Assembly: GCA_946811695.1 (NCBI GenBank) | Contig: OX328132.1 | Location: forward strand, 97,579,132-97,643,131 | Reading direction: 5' to 3' | Length of the DNA stretch: 64,000 nt | Source: Gonocerus acuteangulatus | Taxonomy: Eukaryota > Arthropoda > Insecta > Hemiptera > Coreidae | Shown here: positions 50,424-60,770 of the stretch, in pieces | Layout: every line of letters starts with the position of its first letter | How positions within the stretch are numbered: the first letter of the stretch is position 1 | Made by a program: the position numbers and the translations under genes | The notes under the pieces: model-generated | Told to the model about the DNA's origin: nothing | Database searches by the model: none | What the model saw: only the letters and a program-made list of their open reading frames with translations

Positions 50424-50756
50424 TTATAAATTGCTGGAAGAATAGCTCGCAGATGGCTGTGTCTGAAGATTATCTGGTGGCTTCATGAGATCATTGTCTT
50501 TTATCCAGCCTTTTGAAAGGGTGTTCCAGAGCATCCCTACACACAGACGAACAGTAGTCCACAAGCATTGCTTCATTCTAATTGCACTGATATGTTTGTT
50601 CCATAACAGAAATGTCCTGATGGAATCTTTCTCTATGTTCATCACAAACAGCTCCAAAACGCAACGAACAACAAGATCATTTTTCTTCTCAAAAAAGGAA
50701 AGCAGTTTTCTGTAATGTTTTCTTTGCTCTGGGATATTTACACATTTTTGTGGCAT
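50424..50756 (-). pseudogene. fragment of an arthropod multi-copy protein (FHQDI motif)
   Basis: On the minus strand, across two frames, GAVCDEHRERFHQDISVMEQ is followed by TYQC, NEAMLVDYC and CRDA. I recall this order (EHGERFHQDI, then a Met-Glu-x-x-Tyr-Gln box, then the ADYCW box) at the C-terminus of a multi-copy, unannotated protein of arthropods and cnidarians that is probably mobile. Upstream residues EQRKHYRKLLSFFEKKNDLV are unlike that part and may come from another region. Frameshifts show it is dead. Confidence 0.45.
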
Positions 50757-51850
50757 TTAACACTAAAAAGGAACTCTCAAACCAGAAATTCTGCATTAAT
50801 TACAGCAGAAAGTATATGAAACTCTCAGTCACAGCAATATTAAATACGTTTATGACTTACAAACAGCTGAAGAGCATTTGTATCAAGTCTTTCCCAAGAA
50901 AAATGCCCCCCAAATCGCAAATGTTGACTCTAAAAAATGAAATATCACTTTATTTCACAAGCAAGAGCCAATCTGTAATTTTCATCGTGATTTTTTAATT
51001 CAGTAGGCGGAAATACATATGAATTGACTATTTTTGGCCCCAACAAACATTTTCATTGTTGCCTAGTGTAATTAGAACTAAGTCCTGAATCACGATTTCT
51101 ATCAAATTGTTATTGAACACAGTAGTATAAGTAATGGATTATACAATAGCTTTTGTTTCATAAATATTTGTTAAATCCTTGTCTGGTTATTCAGGCTCTG
51201 TAGGCTAATTAAAATGACAATTTATATTTGCCAAATTAACATTTACTCTTTCATATTTGATTAAAAAATTATTGTGAAAAGCAATTCTGGGTTGTTCGTG
51301 AATTATTACTGTTCCCTGCAATCACAAGAGCTGAGCTATACGACAATTTAATAAAGAACAATTTAACAAGAGGAAACTTGTTATGAGGAAATCCACTCAC
51401 TTTTATTGAGTCCTTAAACATGATTAATGAGTGCTTTTAACAAAGCTTTCTTTCACTGAAACAGCATGGATATCTGAAAAATTTACCCATAAAACATAGA
51501 AATCCTGTATAAGTGTGATTTGTACCTCTATCCCGTTGAAACAATGTGTATAGTTAAAACACTTCAATGTTTTTGAGAATTTTGCACAAAGATCTCAATA
51601 AATCAGCTCCAAAACAGACCACCACAAAGTGGGGCCAAACGACATTTTGTGTTTCAAATAAGGTTACAGCCTCTAAATCTTAACCGATTTCAATGCATTT
51701 TTTTAAAAATGAAATCTAATAAAATTTAGAACAACTTTGTCTAGCCAGATTTTTGTTTTTTGTTTCCCCAATTGATTAAATTATGTGTAAATAATTCACG
51801 AACCTTTACAATTGAACATAAAATAATATTTTATTTTTCTTCTAACTAAC
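50757..51850. other. no gene seen
   Basis: AT-rich, no recognisable feature. If the minus-strand gene at 49761 continues upstream, exons could be hidden here. Confidence 0.35.
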
Positions 51851-52105
51851 CCCTTACGCTGCTACAGACTGATATATCAGTCCGGTGGTTACAGTGCCCC
51901 GGACTAAGATCACTTCACACCGGACTGATACATCAATTCGGTTTGTTTTCTGCTTGGCTGATACAGGCTATTATATCATTCCTTCTACTATTGCCATCTG
52001 TAGGCTGTTTATAGAAGCTGAAGTGTCCTTCAAAGCCGATAGGGGCATAGGATTTCACTTTTGTCACTTTAGCTTCCAACTACTCAACCTACCTGTACCT
52101 ATATT

Positions 52106-54059
52106 CAGTGATCTAAAATACCTGGGTATTTATTCTTAAGGGTAAATACCCAATTTCATCAATACCCGGGTATTTAACTAAACAGCGACTCAAAGTAATC
52201 GAATATTGTAAAATGTGATGGATCTTGCCAATTTAGAGGTGTTGCAACACTGAGAAGCAATTAAAACAATAATAAATTATAAAATAAGACCACTGAGAGG
52301 TTAATAAATTCTTACATGGAAGTTTGCCATGGACCTTCTGACCAATAAAACAAGTTGTTTGCCTAAATTTGATACTACTGTATTGCATCCACAAAAATGA
52401 AGCCTCAGCTAAAACTTTCGACTAGTATTATCTCAGTTTCTCAAAACACATACTGATTGATCATTATCTTTATCGAAGTATGTTCTAGCATAAGGCTAAG
52501 TTTTTTTTTTTTTTTTTTTTTTTTTGTTTTTTTTTAAACTAAACTTACCACAACCATAACTACTGACTGCTGTTCTTTTCATATACATCCATGTATGTAA
52601 TTTTGCAAAGTTATTAGCAAGTGACCACAGGAATAATATGTTGGAAAATCATACCTAAGTTTAACTTTTTTTTCTTTTTTTTTTCTGCGTTTTATTTCAT
52701 AACCTGTGAGTATAATAAAAAGATTAAGCCTATTAACATTTACAGAAAATAACAACTTTTCCAAAATCAGAAAACAAAGTAAAGCAATGGGATGGCCTAA
52801 ATTAAATTCAGTGATAACGATGACCTAATCCAAGTCTTCGGGACGAGAGATTTATTCATCACTTGAATGACTCGAAAGTGATATGTAGCCGTCTTCAGAG
52901 TCACTATCATCACTGCTAGTTTCACAGACAATAGCTTGTGATTCATCTTCCTTCTCTTCAGCTTCTTTTCCTTATCAACCATGTTGGGGTTTTCCTGTTT
53001 GTTGCTTTCTCTGTTTTTAGGTGTTGTTGTGGAGATTCCAGTTATGAGACAAATATGCTATTTTTCGTACTCTTTCAGTTGTAAGTCGGTTTCTTTTTTT
53101 ACAGTGACTCCAACTGAAAGTGCTGAATGTTCTTTCAGTCGCAGCAGATGTCACAGGAGCTCCTAGTATTCTTACAGCTACTTCTGCCATAACACATGTA
53201 TCTTTCAAGCCCCTCCACCATAACATGGGATTTATTGCCTTTCCTTTTTCATTGTCTTCAAGACCTTCCCAAACAAAGGATCTTTGTCATAATCCCTCTT
53301 TGTAAAGTCTTTCCGAAGATCAACTGATTTCAATCCCGTGCTTTGCTCACACACAAAACCAACGTTCACCAAGTATTTCACCACGCTTCAAATTCCAACG
53401 TTGAGATGAAGGGTTCAACATGTCTCCAGCAAGATGTACTTTTCCAACACCAAAGTGAATGCGATTCTCCCATTTAGTTAGCACAAGTTTTCCTTCAGTT
53501 TTTTGAAGAGAAGATTCTGGGATTTCTTGTTGAAGAGTTTTCTGTAGATTCTGAAATTTCTTACGAACTGTGTGGACCAATTTAACTGAATGGCAGTTAT
53601 AAATTCAACAATTAGATCAAAGATGTTAACTAGTTTCCTGACTCGGACCCAAAACACTCTGTTATCAAGAAGCTGCCTTTTCATTTATAGTATAATTTAA
53701 ATAAGTCCTTAATAATTGAATAGGCTTCACTAAACTTTTTTAAAATTAATTAACCTTCTCCAATGTAAAAGTAATCATGAAAAATCATAGATATACATTA
53801 AGCTGTAAATACCCGGACCAACGTTTAACTCTCTTTAAAATATTACTGGGTAAATATTAATGTTTATTTAGTTTTTATGGTCGAATGGGTGTGTTTTAGT
53901 CCTTGTTTGTATCAAAAAATATTCAAAGAAGTCCTTTCAAGCTCAAAAACTGAAAATACCCACTTTTTGGGTATTTACCTTCCCTGTGGGTTAATACCCG
54001 GGTAAATACCCAATTTATATTTACCTACCCACTGGGTATTTACCCGGCCCACATCACTG
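52106..54059 (-). mobile_element. hAT element with 8-bp target duplications
   Basis: The ends are CAGTGATCTAAAATACC and, inverted, CAGTGATGTGGGCCGGG. The flanks are CCTATATT (52098-52105) and CCTATATC (54060-54067), the 8-bp duplication expected of hAT. Motifs of the form GGGTATTTACCC or GGGTAAATACCC occur about ten times near both ends. A decayed transposase C-terminus lies inside on the minus strand. Confidence 0.82.
52850..53690 (-). pseudogene. hAT transposase C-terminal half
   Basis: Minus-strand pieces: FDLIVEFITAIQLNWSTQF (53478-53684), NRIHFGVGKVHLAGDMLNPS (53347-53580, the LHLAAYYLNP-like block) and the dimerisation domain GAPVTSAATERTFSTFSWSH followed by CKKRNRLTTERVRKIAYLSH and NW (53017-53226). 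The order is correct for a BED-type hAT transposase. The N-terminal half with the zinc finger and first catalytic Asp is deleted, and stops separate the pieces. Confidence 0.8.
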
Positions 54060-54510
54060 CCTATATCTCTTCCCTTCCTTTCTTTACTGCCAAAAACTGT
54101 TGTTTCTCTTTACCTGTAATTTACCCTGCATATTTCTCTAGTATATTTTGTGCTTTTCAAGTGAACAATTGCGTGTGTAAATCTTTCTAAGAAAATTTAT
54201 TCTGAAGAAGAATTGTAGAACTTTTGACGGGTCTGAGCGAAAGTGAAGCAGAGTTTTCTTCAGATAACAATGAAGGTTCTAATAATGTATCCCAAAATGT
54301 TTCTGTTGAAGAAACACCTGGAACAAGTGGAATGCAAAGTACAAAAGAATTATCTTCCGTGGAAACATTGTGTGACGAAAGTATTCAGCACACGGGGCAC
54401 TCCACCACTAGGCTATCCCGCACTACCCTACCATCTAGCCTAAAGGTTAATATCAGCACTGATATCGTTGAAATTAAACATTCTAATCCTAATTAGACAG
54501 GGAAATATAG

Positions 54511-54563
54511 AAAATTTTATATTTCAGAACTCCTAGAGAGCGAAAATAACGGTGGTTCAAATT

Positions 54564-54631
<68 letters not shown>
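54511..54631 (+). repeat. R1f near-hairpin block and (TA)n tract
   Basis: TTTCAGAACTCCTAGAGAGC and AATAACGGTGGTTCAAATTT precede a (TA)n tract (54566-54631). R1f appears to resume at 57653 beyond the mariner, so the mariner landed in this tract. Confidence 0.7.
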
Positions 54632-54636
<5 letters not shown>

Positions 54637-54753
54637 GGTGTCCCTAAAATTAACGGTCAAACATCTGGAGTCGATGCAGGATGAAAAAAGAAAGAAAACA
54701 AATATGCTTTAGGTCTACCCGAGAAACCTATGTAATGTACTGTATAACATACA

Positions 54754-55793
54754 ATACAATACAATAAAAAGGGACCTGGGCCTTTCGCCCTTGTTCACTG
54801 AGACCCTATTGGATCTATTGTGATTTGCGTCCCTATCTTACTCCCTTTCCAACTTGCAGCTCCTCGCATATAGCTTGAGCTCCTTGGGAATAGCCTCGGC
54901 TATGTCCTTGGGCGTAGCAATTGCCTTCCCTATGTGCACTAACCTGTTGTAGGCCAGCGCCTCACATTCGCAGAGGACGTGTTGTGAGGTTTCCTCTTCT
55001 TCGAGGCACCAGCGACACGTAGGCTCGTCTACTAGCCCCATCGTGCACAGGTGTTTTCTTAGCGGACCATGTCCAGAGAAAAGTCCGACTATCCTTCTTA
55101 GTTCTGCCCTTGTCAGTTGAAGGAAATTCCTTGCCCTATCTTTCAAAATCCGGACAAGTAGCTTTGCCTGCCTCATGCCTGGCTTAGCCTGCCAATTCCT
55201 TTGAATTTCTTGTTGTTCCCAGGCATTTACTACCTCTTTGAAAAAGCTTTTTGATACACCGAAGAACGGCTCAGGACCATGTAGTATCTCCTCTGATCCC
55301 TTCCTTGCCAGCTCATCAGCCTTCCCATTGCCCTCATGTCCCAGCACCCACACAAGCGTAACCCTGTTACGCCTGCCCAGATCATTTAGGGCATTGTGGC
55401 AATCAAGCACTAATTTTGAGGAGACACTATGCGATGCAAGTGCCTTCAGTGCAGCTTGACTGTCACAATTAATTCGTATTCTTTGCCCTCTAACACCTTT
55501 CTTGAGATTTTCTCGGGCTGCAATCTCAATCGCATGATCTTCCGATTGGAAGACAGTAGCAAAGGATCCAAGAGCTATGGCTATTTCTGTTCTGGGACCA
55601 TATACCCCTGCACCAGTCCTCTCATATTTAAGAGAGCCATCGGTGTACCACACTGATGAGTCCCTTTGGAAACTTTCCTGTCCTTCCTCCCAGCTCTGTC
55701 GACTAGGTATGACAACACTGAACTGCTTGTCAAAGACAAGTGTCCGTATCGTCTCATCCGACCGGGTGAGGCATAAATCACTCTCTTTATGTA
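54754..55793 (-). mobile_element. 5'-truncated I/R1-type LINE with 13-bp target duplication
   Basis: The minus-strand insert ends (3') in CCCTTTTTATTGTATTGTAT, a pentamer-repeat tail typical of R1/LOA-like LINEs. It is flanked by TGTATAACATACA at 54741-54753 and 55794-55806. It contains the RNase H and cysteine-rich C-terminus only. Confidence 0.75.
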
Positions 55794-55881
55794 TGTATAA
55801 CATACAGTCTTCTTTTTCGTAAATCGCTATCGTGCATGTGTGCAGACACTTTTTTGTAATGTTATTTTTCAGTTTAGTCAT
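54838..55881 (-). CDS. LINE ORF2 C-terminus: RNase H and zinc-knuckle region
   Basis: The open 347-codon frame is long and uninterrupted, but only about residues 30-347 come from the LINE; the first 30 (MTKLKNNITKK...) are read from the invaded DNA. RNase H motifs: VWYTDGSLKYERTGAGVYG, HAIEIAARENLKKG, RINCDSQAALKAL and WVLGHEGNGKADELARKG (D, E, D, D/H set). The C-terminal region CRWCLEEEETSQHVLCECEA is the CCHC-type knuckle of I/R1/LOA LINEs. RT and endonuclease are missing through 5' truncation, so it cannot retrotranspose by itself. The intact frame indicates a young insertion. Confidence 0.8.
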   Translation of the reverse strand: MTKLKNNITKKCLHTCTIAIYEKEDCMLYIHKESDLCLTRSDETIRTLVFDKQFSVVIPSRQSWEEGQESFQRDSSVWYTDGSLKYERTGAGVYGPRTEIAIALGSFATVFQSEDHAIEIAARENLKKGVRGQRIRINCDSQAALKALASHSVSSKLVLDCHNALNDLGRRNRVTLVWVLGHEGNGKADELARKGSEEILHGPEPFFGVSKSFFKEVVNAWEQQEIQRNWQAKPGMRQAKLLVRILKDRARNFLQLTRAELRRIVGLFSGHGPLRKHLCTMGLVDEPTCRWCLEEEETSQHVLCECEALAYNRLVHIGKAIATPKDIAEAIPKELKLYARSCKLERE

Positions 55882-56087
55882 CGCTAAAGCATATTTATGC
55901 TAAAAAGTCCTTTGGCATATTTCTCGTTTTAGTTTCCGACTAACGCAAAAAACTAAAACACAATTGTTAATAGACATTACTTCATAATGCGAATATAAAA
56001 ATCATTAAAAGTAGTTTTATCTTCTATCCCCTCCACTCACCATCCCAGCCACACCGCCACCTTTAATCTTTCCCACCCTAAAAATAT

Positions 56088-56577
56088 ATGAGTGAGTATG
56101 CCTCTGATTTTGTGTGGAATAATGAAATCATAGCTCTCCATTTTATGACCCCTCGACCTCACACAGAGTCTCTCTATCCATTCATTGTTAATAAACTGTC
56201 ATTGTTCTTGGAGGAAGTCCTTTTGGCACAAAGATTGGGAAGCTGGTTCCAAATCGACAGTTATCCAGCCCACTACGGGAGGGCCGTCCAAAATTGGTTG
56301 GAGAGTAGTCCATCCATGGTGTTGGATAGGACATGGTGGGGTGGTATCTTGACCGGCTAGATCTTCAAAACTCACGCCCTTGGATTCTTTGCTTAGGGAC
56401 ACATTAAAGATTTGGTCTACAGAGAGCCCAATGGCTCAAGGGAGCACCTCTACCACCTCATCAGATGGGCCTGGGAACAGATTACAGCAGAGCAATGAAC
56501 AAATGCCAACCAGTCCGTCAATGTGTGTTGTGATGCCTGTATTGCTGCAAGGGACCAAACCTTTGAACAGTTTTTAA
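56088..56577 (+). pseudogene. mariner transposase C-terminal fragment
   Basis: Frames read LFLEEVLLAQRLGSWFQIDS, YPAHYGRAVQNWLES (the QHDGAPAHxxxxVxxWL region with the second catalytic Asp in a degraded context), then LGHIKDLVYREP-like and an ACIAARDQTFEQFL-like ending. This is the DDE C-terminus of the CAGGGTG-ended mariner group. Frameshifts and the lost PDLxPxDF-type block show that it is dead. Confidence 0.65.
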
Positions 56578-57573
56578 ATCGATTCTCAGGAATTATTAGA
56601 AGAAATTATTATTTTTTATAATTTTATATCAATCCAGGCAACGAATGCTTAAAAACAGCTATAGATGGAAATTTTTGGAACAAAATTTTTGACTTCGTAA
56701 CTTTGTGTGGGCTGGATAGGAGGTGAACATATCAAAAGTCCCTGCCCGTAGCCTTTGTGCCGGGGGGGTTTAGAAGGTCCCATTTTTCGGGTTTTCACTT
56801 ATATCTCGGAAACCCTGCGTCCTAGCGACCTGAATATTCAATAACAAAGGAAAGCTGATTAAATTTGCTACAAGTTCTACTCAAAAAAGTTTTTCGAGAT
56901 ATCTTTAGTTTTCGAAATATCCGCTCTTAAAAGTCTGTCATTTTGGGGAAAAACACTTTTGCCGCACATTTGTACTCTTTTTGACCGGATAACTCTTCAA
57001 CAATGCGCCCAAAAAATAAATAACGGTTATATGGTTGTAGAGTATTGTGTTCCCTTCAATAATATATATTACTTCGTTATTTTATGTATTTTCCTTCAAA
57101 TGTAAAAACAATTTCTGTGTTCATCGTGAAATCTGAAATTTGGCGACTTATTGTTTAGGTAACTCTTAGTTGCCTGGACTGCATGCGGCCTGAGTTAAAT
57201 GTTAAACTCTTCTAAAAATTTAAACTTTAATTTTATTAAGAATTGAACGTTATTTGTTTTGTTTTGTGTTATCACTTTCCTCCATAGGAAAGTAGCTATT
57301 TTAAATTATGTTGCAGCTTTACATGGCGTCAGTTAATTTTTTCGACCAAGAAGATTTTTTTTTTGTTTTTATTGGGAGGAGGTTGGTGAATAGAGGGGTT
57401 GAAAGATAAAAGATATACTTTTAATGATTTAGGCATTATGAAAGAATGTCTATTTAGTTTTTTTTGGAAATGAAGCAAAAACGAGAAATTTGCCAATGGA
57501 CTTTTTTTCTATATTTTTTCATCCTGCATCAATTCAGGAAGATTGGCTGTTTATTTTGGGGACACCCTGTATG

Positions 57574-57576
<3 letters not shown>

Positions 57577-57612
<36 letters not shown>
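57577..57612. repeat. (TA)n tract right of the mariner
   Basis: A short TA tract between the mariner end and a second mariner end. Confidence 0.85.
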
Positions 57613-57619
<7 letters not shown>

Positions 57620-57620
<1 letters not shown>

Positions 57621-57652
57621 GCAGGGTGACCCCAAAATAAACAGCCAAGGGA
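57620..57652 (+). repeat. isolated mariner terminus
   Basis: CAGGGTGACCCCAAAATAAA then CAGCCAAGG repeats the first 30 bases of the neighbouring mariner end and stops. It is a truncated or abortive end. Confidence 0.6.
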
Positions 57653-57990
57653 TATTCAAGGGGTACTCAAGGAAATGGTTTTTGGAGCGAAATTCACGTG
57701 AAAAAAATCGTGACGCTTACATCATGTGCATGCAAGTCCTTGGTTTATAGGTTTTTTCTGGGCCTACAAAAGCGAATGAAACCATTTTTAAGGCGATAGC
57801 TTCAATTGTTTTCGATAAAAGTGGAAAAATAGTTGTTGAATAAAGTTTTTGGTTAGGGTACTTACAACCATCGGATTAAGTTAAAATATTTTCTGCATGT
57901 TTGAAATTCATATAAATAAAGATGTTTACATTTTGGTTACGTTTGGAGTTAAGGAAGGATTAGAATAAAATATTTTATTATTGACATGTT
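57653..57990 (+). repeat. R1f body, continuation
   Basis: GGTTTTTGGAGCGAAATTCA, GCGAATGAAACCATTTTTAA and GTTACGTTTGGAGTTAAGGA match the R1f body and stop at ATTATTGACATG. It is the continuation of the copy begun at 54511. Confidence 0.7.
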
Positions 57991-58104
57991 AGGAATTATC
58001 CACAAAGATTTTCTGAGGTATAAATTATTTCCATATATAGTTTATTTATTGATCCTCAACCTCAGCCAAATATATTGATGAACTAGTTACAATTCCTCAT
58101 TTTT

Positions 58105-58133
58105 AAACGTTTCGGCCTCAGGGCCATCCTCAT
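58105..58133 (-). ncRNA. hammerhead-like motif of PLE family B
   Basis: Minus strand: ATGAGGA (first C of CUGANGA replaced), stem II GGCC/GGCC with loop CTGA, GAAA, then CGTT. It is close to the consensus but probably weak or inactive. Confidence 0.45.
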
Positions 58134-58569
58134 TAACTAGAAGAAAAATAAATTACATGTATTTAAAATTACATTAAAAAATTCCCCCCTTTTTTTTATC
58201 CATACAATGTAAAAATTTTTTAAAAAACTATCTTTAACTTATATTACCTTCCTTTCTTGATCCACATATAAACACCCTATTTTCACAAGAGCTTGTCATC
58301 ACATTACATCTAAACTTTAAAACTCTAGGATTTTTCATCTTCTATAAATAACACTTTTTTACTCTTTCTTTAAACATTTGAAATTTCCACCAGACCATGT
58401 GGCCACAACCTTCCACCATTTTCTATTTACACTATCATCACATTCCATCTCTAATCCCATATATTAAACATTGTTCATGTCCATTTTACTTATCATATTA
58501 TACATATCAAAAATAACCCTATATAATTTACATTATTATATACCCTTTTTCTTACCCACCTATCTACAT

Positions 58570-58780
58570 GCATATACCCACATATATATACATAAATACA
58601 CACCTACATATGTACACCCATTCACTTTTACCACCTACCCACACACATACACCCATATATATATACATATACACATACATATATATACATTTATACACAT
58701 ATATATATATATACATACATACATATATATACATACATACACATACCCATATACACACATACACACATATACATACATAT

Positions 58781-58833
<53 letters not shown>

Positions 58834-58930
58834 TATACACATACATACACACACACCCACACATATATATACACACACACACACACACACATATACATAC
58901 ATACACACATACATATATGCACAATCCATA
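58570..58930. repeat. TACA/TATA/CA compound microsatellite
   Basis: Low-complexity tract inside the PLE 3' region. Its inverted counterpart is at 61965-62340. The Tyr/His/Ile-rich frames across it are artefacts of the repeat. Confidence 0.92.
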
Positions 58931-59180
58931 TATACCTGCATACATCCATTTAACTAAATCCACCCCATATAAACACACATTCCCTCCACACAAAATTCAA
59001 CCTTCAAACCTACCCCATTATATAATACATGTCCTTTCCTACTCTTTATCATATGTATAAAATGAAATGTACAAAAATAATCTTTTTAGTAAACTACACA
59101 AAAATATTTTATATATACTTAAGCAACACAGTATAAAAACATTTTCTTATTGCAAATTACAGGTTTTTTTACAGAAGTTT

Positions 59181-60770
59181 TTATTTTTTAATTTTATTTA
59201 ATATTTCCGCATATTTATTTATGTTTTGTGTGTCAGTTTTAAAATTAATTGCACACTCTTCACTTGTAATGTACAGGGATTCCAGGATCCTTCTCCTTCT
59301 CATGTTCCCTTCCCTGTGCAGAATCCTAGGTGCCTCCAAGTCAAATTTATGCTCTGCTGCCATTACATGTTCAACTAAGGCAGTTTTATTAGGATATTTA
59401 GCCTTATTTTTTGCATCATACAGATGTTGCTTTAATCTTTCACCTATGTACTGCCCCGTCTCCCCTATGTATACCGCTGGGCAATTTAGGCAATCTAATT
59501 GGTACACCAAATCTGCTTTCTTTCTCTTATTTTCTTTATCCTTCAGGTCATCATATACCTTCTTTACCTTGTTTACCGGTTTATGAGCAATTCTGAACTC
59601 ATCCACATCGAACTCCCTTAACGCCCTTCCAATATGCTCACTCAGCCCTTTTACATAGGTGCATTTAACATATTTGTTTACTTTATTATTATTAACTATT
59701 GTTTCCGATTCCTTATTATTTTTATCACATAATTTACTCTCATTACATGCCCATACTTTCTTTATTAATTGTATAGGGTAAAAACTGTCCAGAAACTTTT
59801 GATAAATTTCAGTTTTTATTTTGTTTAATCTATTTGGTGTTGTTATTTTTATGGCCTTTTGTATAAAACTACTCAATATGTTCTTTTTCATATGTTGAGG
59901 GTGGCTAGAAAAATAATTTAAGACATTACTATTAGCATTCTCCCTTTGTGTCCACTCCGTTTCTAAAATTCCTTCCTTTTTTATAATATTCATGTCTAAA
60001 AACTTTATTTTACTGTTTGCTTCCACTTCCCTCGTAAATTTCAAATTATTATGGAAACCATTTAAAGCTTGAAAAAATCCTCCTTCACCTTTCTTTTTGA
60101 TTACACAAAACAGGTCATCTACATATTTCAAAAGGACCTTCGGTTTAATTTTGGTATTATTGATAGTTGTATCTAGTAATTTATTTAACACCAAACCTGA
60201 TAAGTTTATGCTCAATATCCCTCCCATTGGTAATCCACTACATTGCTTATAGTATTCATTATTAAAGGTAAAAAACCCATTCTCTATACAATTTTTCATT
60301 CCTTCCAAGTACAGATTCTTATTTTTTACATTAGTGTTTTCTCTTATTTTTTCCCACTCATCATCAATTATCTTATATATTTCTCTGTATGGGACATTAG
60401 TAAAGAGAGATTCCACGTCATAACTTACCATTATATCATCATCCTCTATTTTTATTTTCTTTAGTATCTCTTTGGCCTCAATAGCATTTTTTACATCATA
60501 GGGGTTATCTTTATTAATGGCATCCAAAGTTGGTTTAAAATACTTAGAAAGTTTATATACTGGTCCTTTAATTCCATTTACTATAGGCCTCACTGGCATT
60601 TCTTTTTTGTGTAGTTTTATTAGCCCAAATAGTCTAGGATTTTTACAATGTTTATCCATCAGTTTCTTATATTCAACATCATGTATAAATTTAAATTTCT
60701 TCAACTTATTCATGTAAGTCATTATTTTCTTGCTTACCTCAAATGAGGATCCCTTAAATGAGGTAAGCAA
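59181..60770 (-). CDS. PLE reverse transcriptase fused to GIY-YIG endonuclease
   Basis: A 529-codon open frame. RT motifs: LFGLIKLHKKEMPVRPIVNG (48-67), MVSYDVESLFTNVP (114-127), QCSGLPMGGILS (176-187) and LLKYVDDLF (213-221, catalytic DD at 218-219). A C-terminal GIY-YIG nuclease begins near 420: LVYQLDCLNC, AVYIGETGQYIGERLKQHL (432-450), ALVEHVMAAEHKFD and RRRRILESLYI. PLE proteins copy their RNA at nicked chromosomal ends. The frame starts inside the RT, so the N-terminal region is lost and the first residues run into the palindrome centre. All visible catalytic motifs remain, but the copy is 5'-truncated. Confidence 0.88.
   Translation of the reverse strand: MLTSFKGSSFEVSKKIMTYMNKLKKFKFIHDVEYKKLMDKHCKNPRLFGLIKLHKKEMPVRPIVNGIKGPVYKLSKYFKPTLDAINKDNPYDVKNAIEAKEILKKIKIEDDDIMVSYDVESLFTNVPYREIYKIIDDEWEKIRENTNVKNKNLYLEGMKNCIENGFFTFNNEYYKQCSGLPMGGILSINLSGLVLNKLLDTTINNTKIKPKVLLKYVDDLFCVIKKKGEGGFFQALNGFHNNLKFTREVEANSKIKFLDMNIIKKEGILETEWTQRENANSNVLNYFSSHPQHMKKNILSSFIQKAIKITTPNRLNKIKTEIYQKFLDSFYPIQLIKKVWACNESKLCDKNNKESETIVNNNKVNKYVKCTYVKGLSEHIGRALREFDVDEFRIAHKPVNKVKKVYDDLKDKENKRKKADLVYQLDCLNCPAVYIGETGQYIGERLKQHLYDAKNKAKYPNKTALVEHVMAAEHKFDLEAPRILHREGNMRRRRILESLYITSEECAINFKTDTQNINKYAEILNKIKK
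60742..60758. other. 17-bp spacer at the PLE palindrome centre
   Basis: AATGAGGATCCCTTAAA lies between the exact inverted stems ...GCTTACCTCA and TGAGGTAAGC.... Confidence 0.85.

Larger units (their letters stand above)
51853..54500 (+). mobile_element. possible piggyBac-like 5' end interrupted by a hAT element
   Basis: The left part starts CCCCTTACGCTGCTACAGAC and has repeated GGACTGATAYATCA blocks (51870-51935). The right part, after the hAT, encodes an acidic start GLSESEAEFSSDNNEGSNNV followed by Ser/Thr/Glu-rich sequence (54224-54496), similar in character to piggyBac N-termini. The two halves join cleanly if the hAT at 52106-54059 is removed. No catalytic domain or TTAA duplication is present, so this is tentative. 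Confidence 0.3.
54634..57569 (+). mobile_element. mariner-like element with CAGGGTGTCC termini, LINE-interrupted
   Basis: It starts CAGGGTGTCCCTAAAAT and ends with the complement of CAGGGTGTCCCCAAAAT, each next to TA. The inverted similarity reaches about 240 bp once the inserted LINE and nearby extra sequence (about 54690-55900) are removed; shared blocks include GATGCAGGATGAAAAAA, AAAAGTCC and AATCATTAAAAGTA. The interior retains the C-terminal part of a transposase (56088-56577). The N-terminal half is missing. Confidence 0.72.
58030..60741 (-). mobile_element. Penelope-like element, family B, left arm of a palindrome
   Basis: Minus-strand PLE with an RT-GIY-YIG ORF (59181-60770), an A/T-rich 3' region containing a TACA/TA microsatellite (58570-58930), and a terminal hammerhead-like motif near 58105-58133. 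It is truncated at its 5' end, where it meets the right arm across a 17-bp spacer (60742-60758). Confidence 0.82.

Noticed and set aside
58471..58993. Tyr/His/Thr/Cys-rich open frames of 100-160 codons
   Set aside because: They arise from TACA/CA/TA repeats, exist on both strands and are mirrored at 61826-62442.
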